Assembly (NCBI RefSeq): GCF_014648515.1
Contig: NZ_BMRG01000016.1
Location: 34,889 to 98,888 of the forward strand
Origin: Saccharothrix coeruleofusca
Lineage (GTDB): Bacteria; Actinomycetota; Actinomycetes; Mycobacteriales; Pseudonocardiaceae
Reading direction: 5' to 3'
DNA length: 64,000 nucleotides
The stretch's first letter is position 1; every line of letters starts with the position of its first letter. The notes below the pieces were generated by a model, which was not told the DNA's origin, did no database searches, and was given only the letters and a program-made list of their open reading frames with translations. Positions 1 through 8,899 of the stretch are shown here, piece by piece. A program made the translations under genes and the position numbers.

Positions 1-738
1 GTCGCCGTCGGCCGTCGCGTCCGCGAGCCGCTTGAGCACCACGGCACCGGCTCCGTCACCGGGCACGGTGCCGTTGGCCCCGGCGTCGAACGGCCTGCAG
101 ACGCCGTCCGGCGAACCGATCCCGCCGCTGGGTGCGGCGTAGCCGCGAGGCGCGGGCACGCGCACCGCGGCCGTCGCCGCGACTGCGACGTCGGAGGCGT
201 ACCCGAGCAGGTCCTGGCACGCCAGGTGCACCGCGACCAACGCCGACGAGCACGCCGACTGGACGTTGACGGCGGCGCCGGTCATGCCCAGCCGGTAGGA
301 GATGCGGGTCGCCGCGTAGTCCCGCCCGTTGGCCACCTCCAGCGCCATCTCGTCGACGCCGGGACGCCCGGCCAGCGCGGTGCCCACCCAGCGCTCGTAG
401 TCGTTGCGCCCGGCCCCCGCGTAGACGCTCACCGAGCGGCCCTGGCCGGGATCGACGTTGGCCATGGCCAGCGCTTCGTCCGTGAGCTGGAGCAGGATGC
501 GCTGCTGGGGGTCGACCAGCAGGGCTTCGGCCTCGGACATGCCGAACCGCGTCGGGTCGAACCGCCCCGCGCCTGCCAGTGCGCCGTAGGCCGGGACGAA
601 CTCGCCCTCGACCCGGCCTCGCCGGGTGATCCAGCTGCGGCCCGCCACCAGGCCGTCCCAGTACTGGTCCAGGTCGTCGCAGCCGGGCAGGCGCACCGCC
701 ATGCCGACGATCGCGACGGCCAGCTCGTCGGAGCTCAC
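1..738 (-). CDS. Modular polyketide synthase, N-terminal ketosynthase (partial, runs off left edge)
   Basis: Only the first 246 codons are in the window. The protein opens directly with a ketosynthase domain (LAVAIVGMAVRLPG), with no recognisable docking extension. It has the decarboxylative-condensation cysteine in VQSACSSALVAVH near residue 156, and PFDAGANGTVPGDGAG further on. The GTG start overlaps the stop of the upstream NRPS gene (GTGA, 735-738), so the two are translationally coupled and this PKS is probably the next station after that NRPS. AT, reductive and ACP domains would lie beyond the left edge. The KS call is secure; substrate and module number cannot be judged. Confidence 0.93.
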   Translation of the reverse strand, partial: MSSDELAVAIVGMAVRLPGCDDLDQYWDGLVAGRSWITRRGRVEGEFVPAYGALAGAGRFDPTRFGMSEAEALLVDPQQRILLQLTDEALAMANVDPGQGRSVSVYAGAGRNDYERWVGTALAGRPGVDEMALEVANGRDYAATRISYRLGMTGAAVNVQSACSSALVAVHLACQDLLGYASDVAVAATAAVRVPAPRGYAAPSGGIGSPDGVCRPFDAGANGTVPGDGAGAVVLKRLADATADGD

Positions 739-3140
739 CTGTCCCCCTCTCCACCGGAGGTGACCCCCGTGCGCCGCCTGCCCAGCTCGGTGCGGCGGCG
801 CAGCAGCGCGGACCGCCGGTCCGGGCTGTGCTCCGGGCGGGCGTCAGCGGCGGTGGGGTCACCGTGCACCAGCTGCACCAGGCCGCGCGGAGTGGCCGCG
901 GCGAGCACCTCGGCGAGGTCGATCTGGGCGCCGGTCGCGGACTCCACGGCTCCGCGCAGCAACATCAGCCGCAGCGAGTCGCCGCCGAGCGCGAAGAAGT
1001 CGTCGTCCATGCCCACCTCGTCGAGCCCGAGCACGCCTGCCACCAGTCCGGCCAGCCGCTGCTCGGCGGGCGTGGCCGGTGGCTCGAAGGGCACGCCGGT
1101 GTCCGGGCGGGTCCTGGCCGGGGCGTTGAGCTTGGCGCGGTCGACCTTCCCGCTGGGTTGCAACGGCAGCGCCGGGACGAACGCGATGTAGCTGGGCACC
1201 ATGAACTCGGGCAGCCGCTGCCGCACGAACTCGCGCAGTTCACCCGCCGACGGCTCGCTGCCGCGCGGGACGACGTACGCGACCAGCAGAGCGCCCTGGT
1301 CCGGATCGGCGACGCCGGTCACCGCGGCGTTGGCCACGGCTGGGTGGGTGCGCAGCACGATCTCCACCTCGGCGGGCTCGACCCGCTGGCCGCGCACCTT
1401 CACCTGGGCGTCGGCGCGCCCCACGTACTCCAGCTGACCGTCGGCCCGGTGCCGGGCCAGGTCGCCCGTGCGGAACAGCACGGGCGGCCCGTCCGGGTCG
1501 ACCGTGTTGGGCACGAAGCGCTCCGCGGTGAGATCCGGCCTGCCGAGGTAGCCGTCCGCGAGGCCGGGTCCGCCCGTGCGGATCTCGCCGACAGCCCCCG
1601 GCGGCACCAGGTGCCCCGCCGGGTCGCACAAGTACACGTGCATGTCCAGGGCTCGGCCCACCACCGTGCGCACGTCGCTGCCCACCGGTCCCTCGACCGG
1701 TCCCCGCCGGTGGCAGACGTAGTCCGCTTCGGTGAGCGTGTAGGTGTTGTGGACCTGGTAGCCGCACTCGCGGATGCGGGCCTCCAGGTCCGCCGCCAGT
1801 GGCTCGCCACCGACGAAGACGTGGCGCAGCGCCGAAGCGCTCCGGAACGCGGGCTGCTCGACCAGCAGCCGCAACATGGACGGCACGAAGCTGACGGTGG
1901 TGATGCCCTCCCGGTCGATCAGGTCCGCCAGGTAGCGGTCGTCCCGGTCGAGGCCGGGCTGGGCGATCACCGCCGTGCCACCGCTGGCCAGCGGCCACAG
2001 GAACTCCCGGAAGCTGATCGGCGACTTCAGCAGGTGCCGATCAGCCTGCCCCATGCCGTACATCCGCTGTTCCAGGTGTATCCGCGAGGTGTGCAGGCGG
2101 TGCGGGCGCACCACGCCCTTGGGCTCACCGGTCGTGCCGGAGGTGAAGATGACGTACGCGGTGCTGCCGTCGTGCGCGATCTCGTCGAGCGGCGGCACCG
2201 GACCGGTCGCCTCGGCGAGGATCCGCTCGACGGCGATCGCGTCCGGGCGGTCGGTGAGCGGGTGACCGGACGACGTGCGCAGCGTGGCATCGGGGGCGGT
2301 GAGCCGCAGCAGCGCCTCGGCTCGGGGTGCGGGCAGGGCGGGGTCGAGGTAGACGAAGCCCGCGCCTGCCTTGAGCACCCCGAGAATCGAGGTGAACAGC
2401 TCGAGGCTGCGCTCACCGGACAGCACGACCAGGCCGCCCGTGCCGGTCAGCGACGGCCGCACCCGGTGGGCGACCACCTCGGACAGCTCGTCCAGCTCGC
2501 GGTAGGTCAGCTCGGTGTCGCCGAACCGCAGCGCCGGGCGTTCCGGGCTGCGCGCCGCCTGCTCGCGGAACAACTGGTGCAACGTCGCTTTCGGGTAGTC
2601 CGGCTTGGGCGGGTTCCAGCTGCGGAGGAGGTCGCGTTCAGCCGCGGTGAGCAGCTCGCAGGACTGCACGGCGGCATCCGGCGTCTCGGCCGCGATCCCC
2701 AGCAGCAGGGCCAGGTGCTCGGCCATCCGCCGTGCGGTGGGTTCCGCGAGCGTGGCCTGGTCGTACCAGACGCGCAGCTCCGCTCCGCAGTGGGACACCG
2801 CCCACATCGTGCCGCCGAGGGCCGCGGGTACCGACTCGGACCGCTCGGGCAGCACCGCGATCCACGGTCGTGGATCATCTCCCGGTTCGCCCGGCCACGT
2901 CCGGGGCGGCTGCTGCGCCAGCGCGGCGAAAGTCGCGCCGGGCAGGCTCGGGTCGGTCTCGTACCGGACGGTCCTGCCGTCCTCGACGCCCCAGGTCTCC
3001 CACGAGGTGCCGTACCGGCTCTGGACCACCGCCATCAGGGCGACCAGCAGGCCGGTGCCGCTGCCGGGCGCGGCGGGCAGCTCGAACCCGGTGAGCCGGA
3101 CCGGCTGGGCGCGGCGATCACGAGGCAGGTCGAGGGTCAC
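735..3140 (-). CDS. NRPS protein: truncated condensation domain, adenylation domain, carrier protein
   Basis: 801 residues. Residues ~1-170 resemble only the C-terminal half of a condensation domain (VWYDQATLAEPTARRMAEHL, LLTAAERDLL), and the catalytic HHxxxDG half is absent. An adenylation domain follows (~180-680): A3 core AYVIFTSGTTGEPKG, A5-like NTYTLTEADY, A7 FRTGDLARH, A10 lysine region PSGKVDRAKL. A carrier protein ends it (DDFFALGGDSLRLM, ~720-790). At the position where amino-acid-activating domains carry the Asp that binds the alpha-amino group, the sequence reads SFREFLW, so Arg replaces Asp; this suggests a substrate that is not an ordinary alpha-amino acid. It overlaps the genes on both sides. 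The complete C domain closing the megasynthase at 17052-27134 may supply the missing condensation activity in trans (inference). Confidence 0.9.
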   Translation of the reverse strand: MTLDLPRDRRAQPVRLTGFELPAAPGSGTGLLVALMAVVQSRYGTSWETWGVEDGRTVRYETDPSLPGATFAALAQQPPRTWPGEPGDDPRPWIAVLPERSESVPAALGGTMWAVSHCGAELRVWYDQATLAEPTARRMAEHLALLLGIAAETPDAAVQSCELLTAAERDLLRSWNPPKPDYPKATLHQLFREQAARSPERPALRFGDTELTYRELDELSEVVAHRVRPSLTGTGGLVVLSGERSLELFTSILGVLKAGAGFVYLDPALPAPRAEALLRLTAPDATLRTSSGHPLTDRPDAIAVERILAEATGPVPPLDEIAHDGSTAYVIFTSGTTGEPKGVVRPHRLHTSRIHLEQRMYGMGQADRHLLKSPISFREFLWPLASGGTAVIAQPGLDRDDRYLADLIDREGITTVSFVPSMLRLLVEQPAFRSASALRHVFVGGEPLAADLEARIRECGYQVHNTYTLTEADYVCHRRGPVEGPVGSDVRTVVGRALDMHVYLCDPAGHLVPPGAVGEIRTGGPGLADGYLGRPDLTAERFVPNTVDPDGPPVLFRTGDLARHRADGQLEYVGRADAQVKVRGQRVEPAEVEIVLRTHPAVANAAVTGVADPDQGALLVAYVVPRGSEPSAGELREFVRQRLPEFMVPSYIAFVPALPLQPSGKVDRAKLNAPARTRPDTGVPFEPPATPAEQRLAGLVAGVLGLDEVGMDDDFFALGGDSLRLMLLRGAVESATGAQIDLAEVLAAATPRGLVQLVHGDPTAADARPEHSPDRRSALLRRRTELGRRRTGVTSGGEGDR

Positions 3141-4702
3141 CGCCCGCCTCCCGTCAGCGCGGGGGCGAGCCGGGCGGCCACCGAGCGCGCCGCGGCGATG
3201 CCGGTCGCGGCGCCGTAGGTGATCCCGATGATCTTGGACGACGAGTCGCCCACGAAGTACAGGCCCGGCACGGAGGACTCCATGTCACCGGACAGCTCGA
3301 GGTCCGGGAAGAGCCGCTCCACCACGGGTGCCGCCACAGTGGCGGTGCCGGGGACCAGACCGGGGTGCAGCGCGTTGAGCCGGTCCACCATCTCCAGCAC
3401 GTCCCGGACCACCGACTCGGGCAGGCAGTCGCGCAGGTTCCCGTGCCGGTAGTCGATCAGGCTGGTGGAAGGCTCCCCGGCGGCAGCGGCGCCCCGCAGC
3501 TCGTCCACCGTGCACACCACGGGCCGCCCGCCGCCGTACTCGGCCACCCTGGTGGCGAACCGGCGGGCGTAGTCGGTGCCGTCCTCGCCCTCCGGGACGT
3601 CCACCGTGGTCAGGATGCCCATGTTGGAGCGGCTGGTCGGCTGGTTGAGGCAGTGCTGCCCGTCGAGCGCGACCGCGCCGAGGAACGAGTACTGCATCAC
3701 CCGGCCGCCGCCGCACACGCAGAAGGTGCGGACCGCCTCGCCGCGGTCGTTGAGGAAAGACAGCTTCGGGTTGTGGCAGCTGTCCAGCAGCGGCGCCATG
3801 TCCTGCTGGGAGGTCTCCAGGCGCACCCCGACGTCCACCCGCCGGGCGGGCCGGTGCCGGACGCCGTTGGCCCGGATGACCTCCTGCACCCAGGGCAGGC
3901 CCAGCTTGCCGGTGGCGACCACCACGGCCGGTGCGTGCAGTTCGACCAACCCGTCCGCGCTCTGCGCCCGGACCAGGAAGGTCCCGTCCTCCTGGCGGAG
4001 CACCTCGGTCGCGCGGTGCCGCAACAGCACCTGGCTGCCCGCGTCCGCCAACTCGGCGCACAGGTTGGCGATGACGTCCAGCGCGACGTCCACCGTCACG
4101 CTCTGCGACTGCGCGGTGTCGACGTGCTCGAAAACGCCGCACTCGAGCTGCAGTTCGGAACCGTCCTGCTGGTGCGCGGCACCCGCCTCGGGCAGCCCCA
4201 GGGCGAACATGGTCCGGTAGACCTCGGCGATCAGGTCCTGAGCGCGGTCGAACGAGCCGAGCGCGCGTTCCAGGCCGCTGTAGGACCGCGTGGTGCCGTC
4301 CCCGGCCGCCTCGATCTTCGAGCGGGTCAGCGCGGCGATGTAGCCGAGGTTGGTGTCGAAGTGGAACGCAGCGCCGCCCAGCCCGGTCAGGCAGTCGCAC
4401 CGCGGGCACTGGAGCCGGAACTTCTCCGCCTCCCGCACGGTCCGGCCCTTCAGACGCGCGACGACCCGCGGGCACAAGCTCTGCCCCATGTCCCCGCCCG
4501 CCTCCAGCACGGTGGCCCGAAGGCCCGCCCGCGCCGCGGTCAGCGCGGCGAACAACCCGGCAGGCCCCCCGCCGATCACCACGAGGTCGGTCGCGGGAGG
4601 CCCGGCCGCCGGGGCGGTGGCATCCGCGGAGGTGACCGGAGCCGTGGACCGGCTCCGTCCACTGCGGTCGCTGTTGACGTGCCGCTTGTCGTTCTCAGTC
4701 AT
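3137..4702 (-). CDS. FAD-dependent oxidoreductase/dehydrogenase
   Basis: 521 residues. An N-terminal dinucleotide-binding fold (DLVVIGGGPAGLFAALTAARAG, given here in part as VIGGGPAGLF, ~residues 41-60) follows a disordered Ser/Thr-rich lead. A short cysteine cluster CPRCDC (~residues 100-105) is followed by GLGGAAFHFDTNLGY. A C-terminal FAD-contact segment reads GLYFVGDSSSKIIG then TYGAATGIAAA. The arrangement resembles the COG2509 group of uncharacterised FAD dehydrogenases. The ATG start overlaps the end of the phosphotransferase gene by 8 bases, and the stop overlaps the NRPS start. In this operon it probably oxidises or desaturates a cluster intermediate; the substrate is unknown. Confidence 0.8.
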   Translation of the reverse strand: MTENDKRHVNSDRSGRSRSTAPVTSADATAPAAGPPATDLVVIGGGPAGLFAALTAARAGLRATVLEAGGDMGQSLCPRVVARLKGRTVREAEKFRLQCPRCDCLTGLGGAAFHFDTNLGYIAALTRSKIEAAGDGTTRSYSGLERALGSFDRAQDLIAEVYRTMFALGLPEAGAAHQQDGSELQLECGVFEHVDTAQSQSVTVDVALDVIANLCAELADAGSQVLLRHRATEVLRQEDGTFLVRAQSADGLVELHAPAVVVATGKLGLPWVQEVIRANGVRHRPARRVDVGVRLETSQQDMAPLLDSCHNPKLSFLNDRGEAVRTFCVCGGGRVMQYSFLGAVALDGQHCLNQPTSRSNMGILTTVDVPEGEDGTDYARRFATRVAEYGGGRPVVCTVDELRGAAAAGEPSTSLIDYRHGNLRDCLPESVVRDVLEMVDRLNALHPGLVPGTATVAAPVVERLFPDLELSGDMESSVPGLYFVGDSSSKIIGITYGAATGIAAARSVAARLAPALTGGGR

Positions 4703-5699
4703 CGAGGCTCCCCACCCAGGTCGGCCGGCTGCTGAGGTACCGGTCGGCGAAGGTTCGGTAGAACATGCCGGTGGTGTCCCGCCCCTCGGCGGTGATCCGC
4801 TCGATCAACCACTGGCACATCAGCGGTGTGAGGTCGCAGACGGCCGCCGCGCTCTGCCCGGTGGCGGCCGCGTAGTGCCTGATCCCGGTGGCCAGCGCGG
4901 CCGGGAACCAGTGGTCGCCGTTGAAGACCTGCTCGTAGAGCCAGTCGAAGCCGCGCTCGCGGTAGTCCGGGAACACCACCAGCGCGCACGTCACCAGCAG
5001 GTTCAGCACGTCCATGCCGGTCACGCCCACTGGGCGGTAGTCCTCGAAGTCCAGTATCCGCACGGCTGCGTGCTCCGGGTCGTAGCGGACGTTCCACGGG
5101 CCGAGGTCGCCGTGCGTCGGACCGAGCCGCGCCCGCCGCAGGGCGCGGTCGGCGTGCTCCACGCCGAACAAGGGCCTGCGGACGTACTGGGCCGCGGCCT
5201 GCTCGGGGCTCATGGCCGTGCCCGCCTCGTCCTGGGCCAGGTGCAGCGCGGCGACGGTGTCCACGACCGGGCGCAGCACCCGCCAGAACTCCTGCGGTCC
5301 GGACGCGAGGCCCGGCACCGCGGGCAGGTCCAGCCCGGCGAGGTGGGTCATGCAGAACCCGGCGCCGACGCGCTCCAGGGGTTGCGGGTGCGCCAGCGGG
5401 AAGCCGGGGGCCAGCCGGCGGAGCACATCGAACTCGAAGGCCAGCTTGGGGTCGTGCTCGGACAGCGGTACCTTGGCCACGCCGACCGGCACGCCGTGCA
5501 CGTCCACCTGGATGAACATCCGGCGTCGGACTTTGCGGGCACCCGCCGGGATCCAGGTGTGCACGTTCACAGCCGCCTCGTCGGGTGCCAGGGCCCCGGT
5601 GCTGCGCAGGTGTGCGCGCAGCACGCGCCAGGCGATGTCCTCGACGTCGACGGCCTCCGGCGCCAGGGTGTCCACCGTGGGCGACGTAGTCCTGTTCAC
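4695..5699 (-). CDS. APH/choline-kinase-fold phosphotransferase
   Basis: 334 residues. The kinase catalytic loop is intact (THGDLGPWNV, the HxDxxxxN pattern, ~residue 198), and the metal-binding segment ILDFEDYRPVG follows. An N-lobe lysine (VGVAKVPLSE) with a downstream Glu could position ATP. The GTG start lies in a GTGA overlap with the glycosyltransferase stop. Within a biosynthetic operon such enzymes either phosphorylate a small-molecule intermediate (for example a sugar or amino sugar) or inactivate the finished compound as self-resistance. The sequence does not separate these two roles, though deep embedding in the operon slightly favours biosynthesis. Confidence 0.82.
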   Translation of the reverse strand: MNRTTSPTVDTLAPEAVDVEDIAWRVLRAHLRSTGALAPDEAAVNVHTWIPAGARKVRRRMFIQVDVHGVPVGVAKVPLSEHDPKLAFEFDVLRRLAPGFPLAHPQPLERVGAGFCMTHLAGLDLPAVPGLASGPQEFWRVLRPVVDTVAALHLAQDEAGTAMSPEQAAAQYVRRPLFGVEHADRALRRARLGPTHGDLGPWNVRYDPEHAAVRILDFEDYRPVGVTGMDVLNLLVTCALVVFPDYRERGFDWLYEQVFNGDHWFPAALATGIRHYAAATGQSAAAVCDLTPLMCQWLIERITAEGRDTTGMFYRTFADRYLSSRPTWVGSLDD

Positions 5700-6958
5700 C
5701 GGTCACCTGCCGAGGCCAGCGCGACGGTGTCCACATCGGCGAGCAGTTCGGTCAGCGGCGGCCCGTCCAGCAACGGCACCAGCTCGTCCACCGCGGCCGC
5801 GCGCCGCTCCGGGTCCAGTGCGCGGTAGGCGGCCAGGCTGTCGTCCAGGTGGGAGCGCAGCCCCTGGTAGGCCTTCTCGTCCCCGGCCAGCAGGCGGGTC
5901 AGCCGGTCCAGCTCCCTGGTGCCGTCGAAGTCGTCCTCCGGCACCTGGAACTGCGGGCCCAGCCGCCGCATGCTCGCCGCGTGCCGGGCGACCGCGGTGC
6001 CCGCCAGCATGCGGCGGTTGACGATGTGGCCGTAGTGCTGTTCCGGCAGTAGCCACGGCATCCGCCGCACCAGGACGGCTTCGTGCAGCGAGGTGAGGCT
6101 CGGCGGCACGGCGTACAGCGGGGCGAACGCCATCTGCCGCAGGAACTCCTGGTGGGGCAGACAGGTGAAGTCGACCCTGGTGCGGCCCACCCGCACGGTC
6201 TCCGGCCTGCTGAACCCGCCGCAGCAGACGATCACGTGCTCGAGGTCCCCGGTGCTCCCGGCGAGGTCGAGCACCCAGCGCCGCAGCACGTCCAAGTAGG
6301 CGTTGTGCGAGTCGTAGTCGAGGTAGAAGTTCTTGAAGCCGCCCAGGTTCACCAACAGGTCCGCCGGGTCCTCCGGCGGTGCGGCGGCGAGCGCGGACCG
6401 CACGGCGGCGTTGTCGATGATCGGACCGGTCAGCTGGATGTGGTCGGCGCCCACCTCGGCCAGTTCGGCGATCCGCGCGGGCACGCCGGGGAAGTTCTGG
6501 GCGAACGACCTGTCCGCCAGCAGGTGCGCCACCAGGATCCGCTCGTGCGGGCTCAGCCCGTCGAACGCGGACCGGGCGGCGGCGGGGTCGCGGTCGCGCA
6601 CCACCTCGGCCACCTCCGCCAGCTGGGCCGGGGTGCGGGACGTGGCCCAGAAGCCGAGCAGGCTGTCGAAGAACAGCACCGGGCGGCCTGCTCGGACGGC
6701 CCAGAACACCAGTTCGGCGTCCATCACGCTGATCACCAGGTCGGTCGTGGCGAGGTGCGGGGCGACCGACCGCTCGTCGGCGGTGTCGCCGGGCCGCACC
6801 TGGTTGAAGTGCCCCTGGTGGCGTCGGGCGAAGTCCAGTGAGACACCGGTGCCGACGAAGTCGAGGCGACCGGGGCCGAGCGCGGCCGCGACGGCGACCA
6901 GTTTGGACACAGGCCCGTAGCCGCATGGCTGGGCGCTGGACAAGATCCTCATGATCAC
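5696..6958 (-). CDS. Glycosyltransferase-like protein (possible cytosylglucuronate-synthase-type GT-B)
   Basis: About 420 residues. The start region ILSSAQPCGYGPVSKLVAVA has the glycine-rich opening of GT-B transferases. The C-terminal half has a donor-site-like stretch (APLYAVPPSLTSLHEAVLVR, LLPEQHYGHIVNRRML). The pattern reminds me of the cytosylglucuronate synthase group of nucleoside-antibiotic clusters, but I cannot confirm this without a search. GTG at 6958 overlaps the stop of the upstream gene (GTGA) in the style of this operon; an internal ATG at 6952 is the alternative start. It probably attaches or builds a sugar unit in the cluster product. Other nucleotide-sugar-processing GT-B proteins remain possible. 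Confidence 0.6.
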   Translation of the reverse strand: MIMRILSSAQPCGYGPVSKLVAVAAALGPGRLDFVGTGVSLDFARRHQGHFNQVRPGDTADERSVAPHLATTDLVISVMDAELVFWAVRAGRPVLFFDSLLGFWATSRTPAQLAEVAEVVRDRDPAAARSAFDGLSPHERILVAHLLADRSFAQNFPGVPARIAELAEVGADHIQLTGPIIDNAAVRSALAAAPPEDPADLLVNLGGFKNFYLDYDSHNAYLDVLRRWVLDLAGSTGDLEHVIVCCGGFSRPETVRVGRTRVDFTCLPHQEFLRQMAFAPLYAVPPSLTSLHEAVLVRRMPWLLPEQHYGHIVNRRMLAGTAVARHAASMRRLGPQFQVPEDDFDGTRELDRLTRLLAGDEKAYQGLRSHLDDSLAAYRALDPERRAAAVDELVPLLDGPPLTELLADVDTVALASAGDR

Positions 6959-7881
6959 CCTTCCACAAGCAACGTGGCGACCGCGGCCGCGATCGCGGTG
7001 CGGTCGAGGCCGTAGAACCCGAGCAGCTCCTCGTGCGCCGCCACCGGCGGGTGGCGGTGGTCGACCGCGAGCTGGACCAGCCGGACCGGGTGGTCGGCGA
7101 CCGCGGCGGCCACCCTGGCTCCCAACCCGCCGAACCGGAGCGCCTCCGCCGCGGTGACGATCAGCGGCCAGCGCTGGGCCAGCGCGGCCACCTGCGCGTC
7201 GGGGAACGGCCGCAGGCACGTCACCACGCCCACGGCGACGTCCACCCCCCGGTCGGCGCACTCGTCCGCGGCCGCGAGCGCTTCGGCGGCACAGCGTCCG
7301 GTGGCCAGCACGAGCACGTCCCGGCCGTCGCGCAGCAGTCGGACCTCGCGCGGGTCGCCGACGGTGTCGGCGCTGAACACCTGCGGGTCCTGACGCGCGG
7401 TGAGCCGGACGTACGTCGGCGCGGCAGGCGGCAGGCAGTGCCGCAGCACCGCCGCCGCGTCGGCCGCGTCAGCCGGGCAGTAGATGTCCATCGACGGCAG
7501 CGCCGACATCAGGGCGACATCGTCGACGGTGTGGTGGGTCGGGCCGAGCGCGCCGTAGCTCAGCCCACCACCGACGCCCAGCAGCACGACGGGCAGGCGT
7601 GGGATCGAGACGTCCACCCGCAGCTGCTCGTAGGCACGCCGGACCAGGAACGGTGCCATGGCGCCGACCACCGGGCGCCAGCCGGTGCGGGCCAGTCCCG
7701 CGGCGATCCCGACCAGGTTCGCCTCGGCGATGCCGACTTCCACGAACCGGTCCGGCCGGGTCCGCAGCACCGGTGCGAACAGCGCGTGGCCGTCCGCGCC
7801 CAGCGTCATCACGTCCGCGCAGCGGCGAACCGACTCCTCGATCAGTGGCGCGCACGCCGCGCGCATCGTCGTCCCGCTCAT
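6955..7881 (-). CDS. Transketolase-like protein, C-terminal subunit (Pyr/TK-C half)
   Basis: 308 residues, corresponding to the pyrimidine-binding and C-terminal domains of a split transketolase. The ThDP-activating glutamate lies in DRFVEVGIAEANLVGIAAG. The GLSYGALGPTHHTVDD segment matches the family substrate-channel region. ATG at 7881 overlaps the stop of the N-terminal half (ATGA, 7878-7881), so the two halves should be made in equal amounts as an alpha2beta2-type enzyme. Split transketolases in secondary-metabolite clusters transfer a two-carbon (ketol or acetyl-like) unit to sugars or make branched sugars and cyclitols; which applies here is unknown. Confidence 0.9.
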   Translation of the reverse strand: MSGTTMRAACAPLIEESVRRCADVMTLGADGHALFAPVLRTRPDRFVEVGIAEANLVGIAAGLARTGWRPVVGAMAPFLVRRAYEQLRVDVSIPRLPVVLLGVGGGLSYGALGPTHHTVDDVALMSALPSMDIYCPADAADAAAVLRHCLPPAAPTYVRLTARQDPQVFSADTVGDPREVRLLRDGRDVLVLATGRCAAEALAAADECADRGVDVAVGVVTCLRPFPDAQVAALAQRWPLIVTAAEALRFGGLGARVAAAVADHPVRLVQLAVDHRHPPVAAHEELLGFYGLDRTAIAAAVATLLVEG

Positions 7882-8711
7882 GACAGGGACGCCTCCTGCC
7901 CGGCGAACAACTCGGCCAGCGCGGCGTCCAGCTGCTCCTCGGTGAGCTGCCCCATGTGCCAGGACGGCTGGCCCTCCATGAAGGACACGCCCTTGCCCTT
8001 GACCGTGTCGGCGATCAGCACCCCCGGTCCCCGGCGGTCGATCAGACCGGTGACGGCGGTGCGCACGGCAGCGGGGTCGTGCCCGTTCACAACGGACACC
8101 GCCCAGCCGAACGCGCGCCACTTGTCGGCCAGCGGCTCCAGGCCGAGCACCTGCTCGGTGCGCCCCTCCTGCTGCAGGCCGTTGCGGTCCACGACGGCCA
8201 CCAGGTTGTCCAACTGGTGGTGCGCGGCGAACTGCGCGGCCTCCCAGTTGCTGCCCTCGTCGAGCTCACCGTCGCCGGTGACCACGAAGACCCGCTGGTC
8301 GCGGCCCGCGCGGCGCAGACCCAGCGCCATCCCGCAGCCGATCGACAGCCCGTGGCCGAGGGCGCCGGTGGCGGCCTCTACCCCGGGGATGCCGTCCGAG
8401 GGGTGGCCCGGCAGACCGTCCAGGCAGTCGTCCAGCACACCCAGCTCGGCGAGCACGGCGTACAAGCCGTACGCTCCGTGCCCCTTGCTGAGCACCAGGC
8501 GGTCACGCCCGGACCACCACGGGTCGTCCGGACGCCTCCGCAGCACCGTCGTGTACAGCACGGCGAGCAGGTCGATGACCGACAGCGCCGATCCGACGTG
8601 CAGCGGTTTGCGGGCGGCCAGTCGCAGCACGCGCGCCCTGGCACTCGCCGCGAACGACGCCACATCGGCGTCGACGTGATCTGCGGATTCATTGTCCACG
8701 GCCGGGGACAC
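7878..8711 (-). CDS. Transketolase-like protein, N-terminal subunit (ThDP-PP half)
   Basis: 277 residues using the GTG at 8711, which has GGGAG six bases upstream; extension to 8813 would run into the operator region and lacks a ribosome site. The ThDP diphosphate motif is complete: VTGDGELDEGSNWEAA, then NLVAVVDRNGLQ. DRLVLSKGHGAYGLYAVLA and ALGHGLSIGCGMALG are transketolase signatures. It is the first gene of the leftward operon and is translationally coupled to the C-terminal subunit. The pair is about 585 residues in total, a little shorter than housekeeping transketolases, as is usual for cluster-borne split forms. Confidence 0.9.
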   Translation of the reverse strand: MSPAVDNESADHVDADVASFAASARARVLRLAARKPLHVGSALSVIDLLAVLYTTVLRRRPDDPWWSGRDRLVLSKGHGAYGLYAVLAELGVLDDCLDGLPGHPSDGIPGVEAATGALGHGLSIGCGMALGLRRAGRDQRVFVVTGDGELDEGSNWEAAQFAAHHQLDNLVAVVDRNGLQQEGRTEQVLGLEPLADKWRAFGWAVSVVNGHDPAAVRTAVTGLIDRRGPGVLIADTVKGKGVSFMEGQPSWHMGQLTEEQLDAALAELFAGQEASLS

Positions 8712-8782
8712 CGGGCACTCCCTTCGCCATCGGCGGGCGGATGTGGTCATTCTGGAATCGCCGGAACGAGACCGACAAGTAT

Positions 8783-8817
8783 GTACTTCGAAGTACGTGG
8801 CACGTACCTGCAAGTAC
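8783..8817. promoter_or_regulatory. Operator with four helically phased GTAC elements in a divergent promoter
   Basis: GTAC occurs at 8783, 8793, 8804 and 8814, that is every 10-11 bp. The first two form a perfect 14-bp palindrome, GTACTTCGAAGTAC (8783-8796). The second and third form a perfect inverted repeat, GTACGTG-G-CACGTAC (8793-8807). The cluster sits between the divergent starts at 8711 (transketolase operon) and 8900 (Gfo/Idh operon), so one array could control both. TACT/AGTA-type palindromes are known for HxlR/YodB-type regulators, and an HxlR gene lies at 12550-12954; binding by it is inference. Confidence 0.7.
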
Positions 8818-8899
8818 CTCGGTGCCCTTTCCGGCGAATGACACTAAGCTCGGCCTGGCCAACCACAGCCCGGACCGAAAACCATGTGGGGACGGAATC

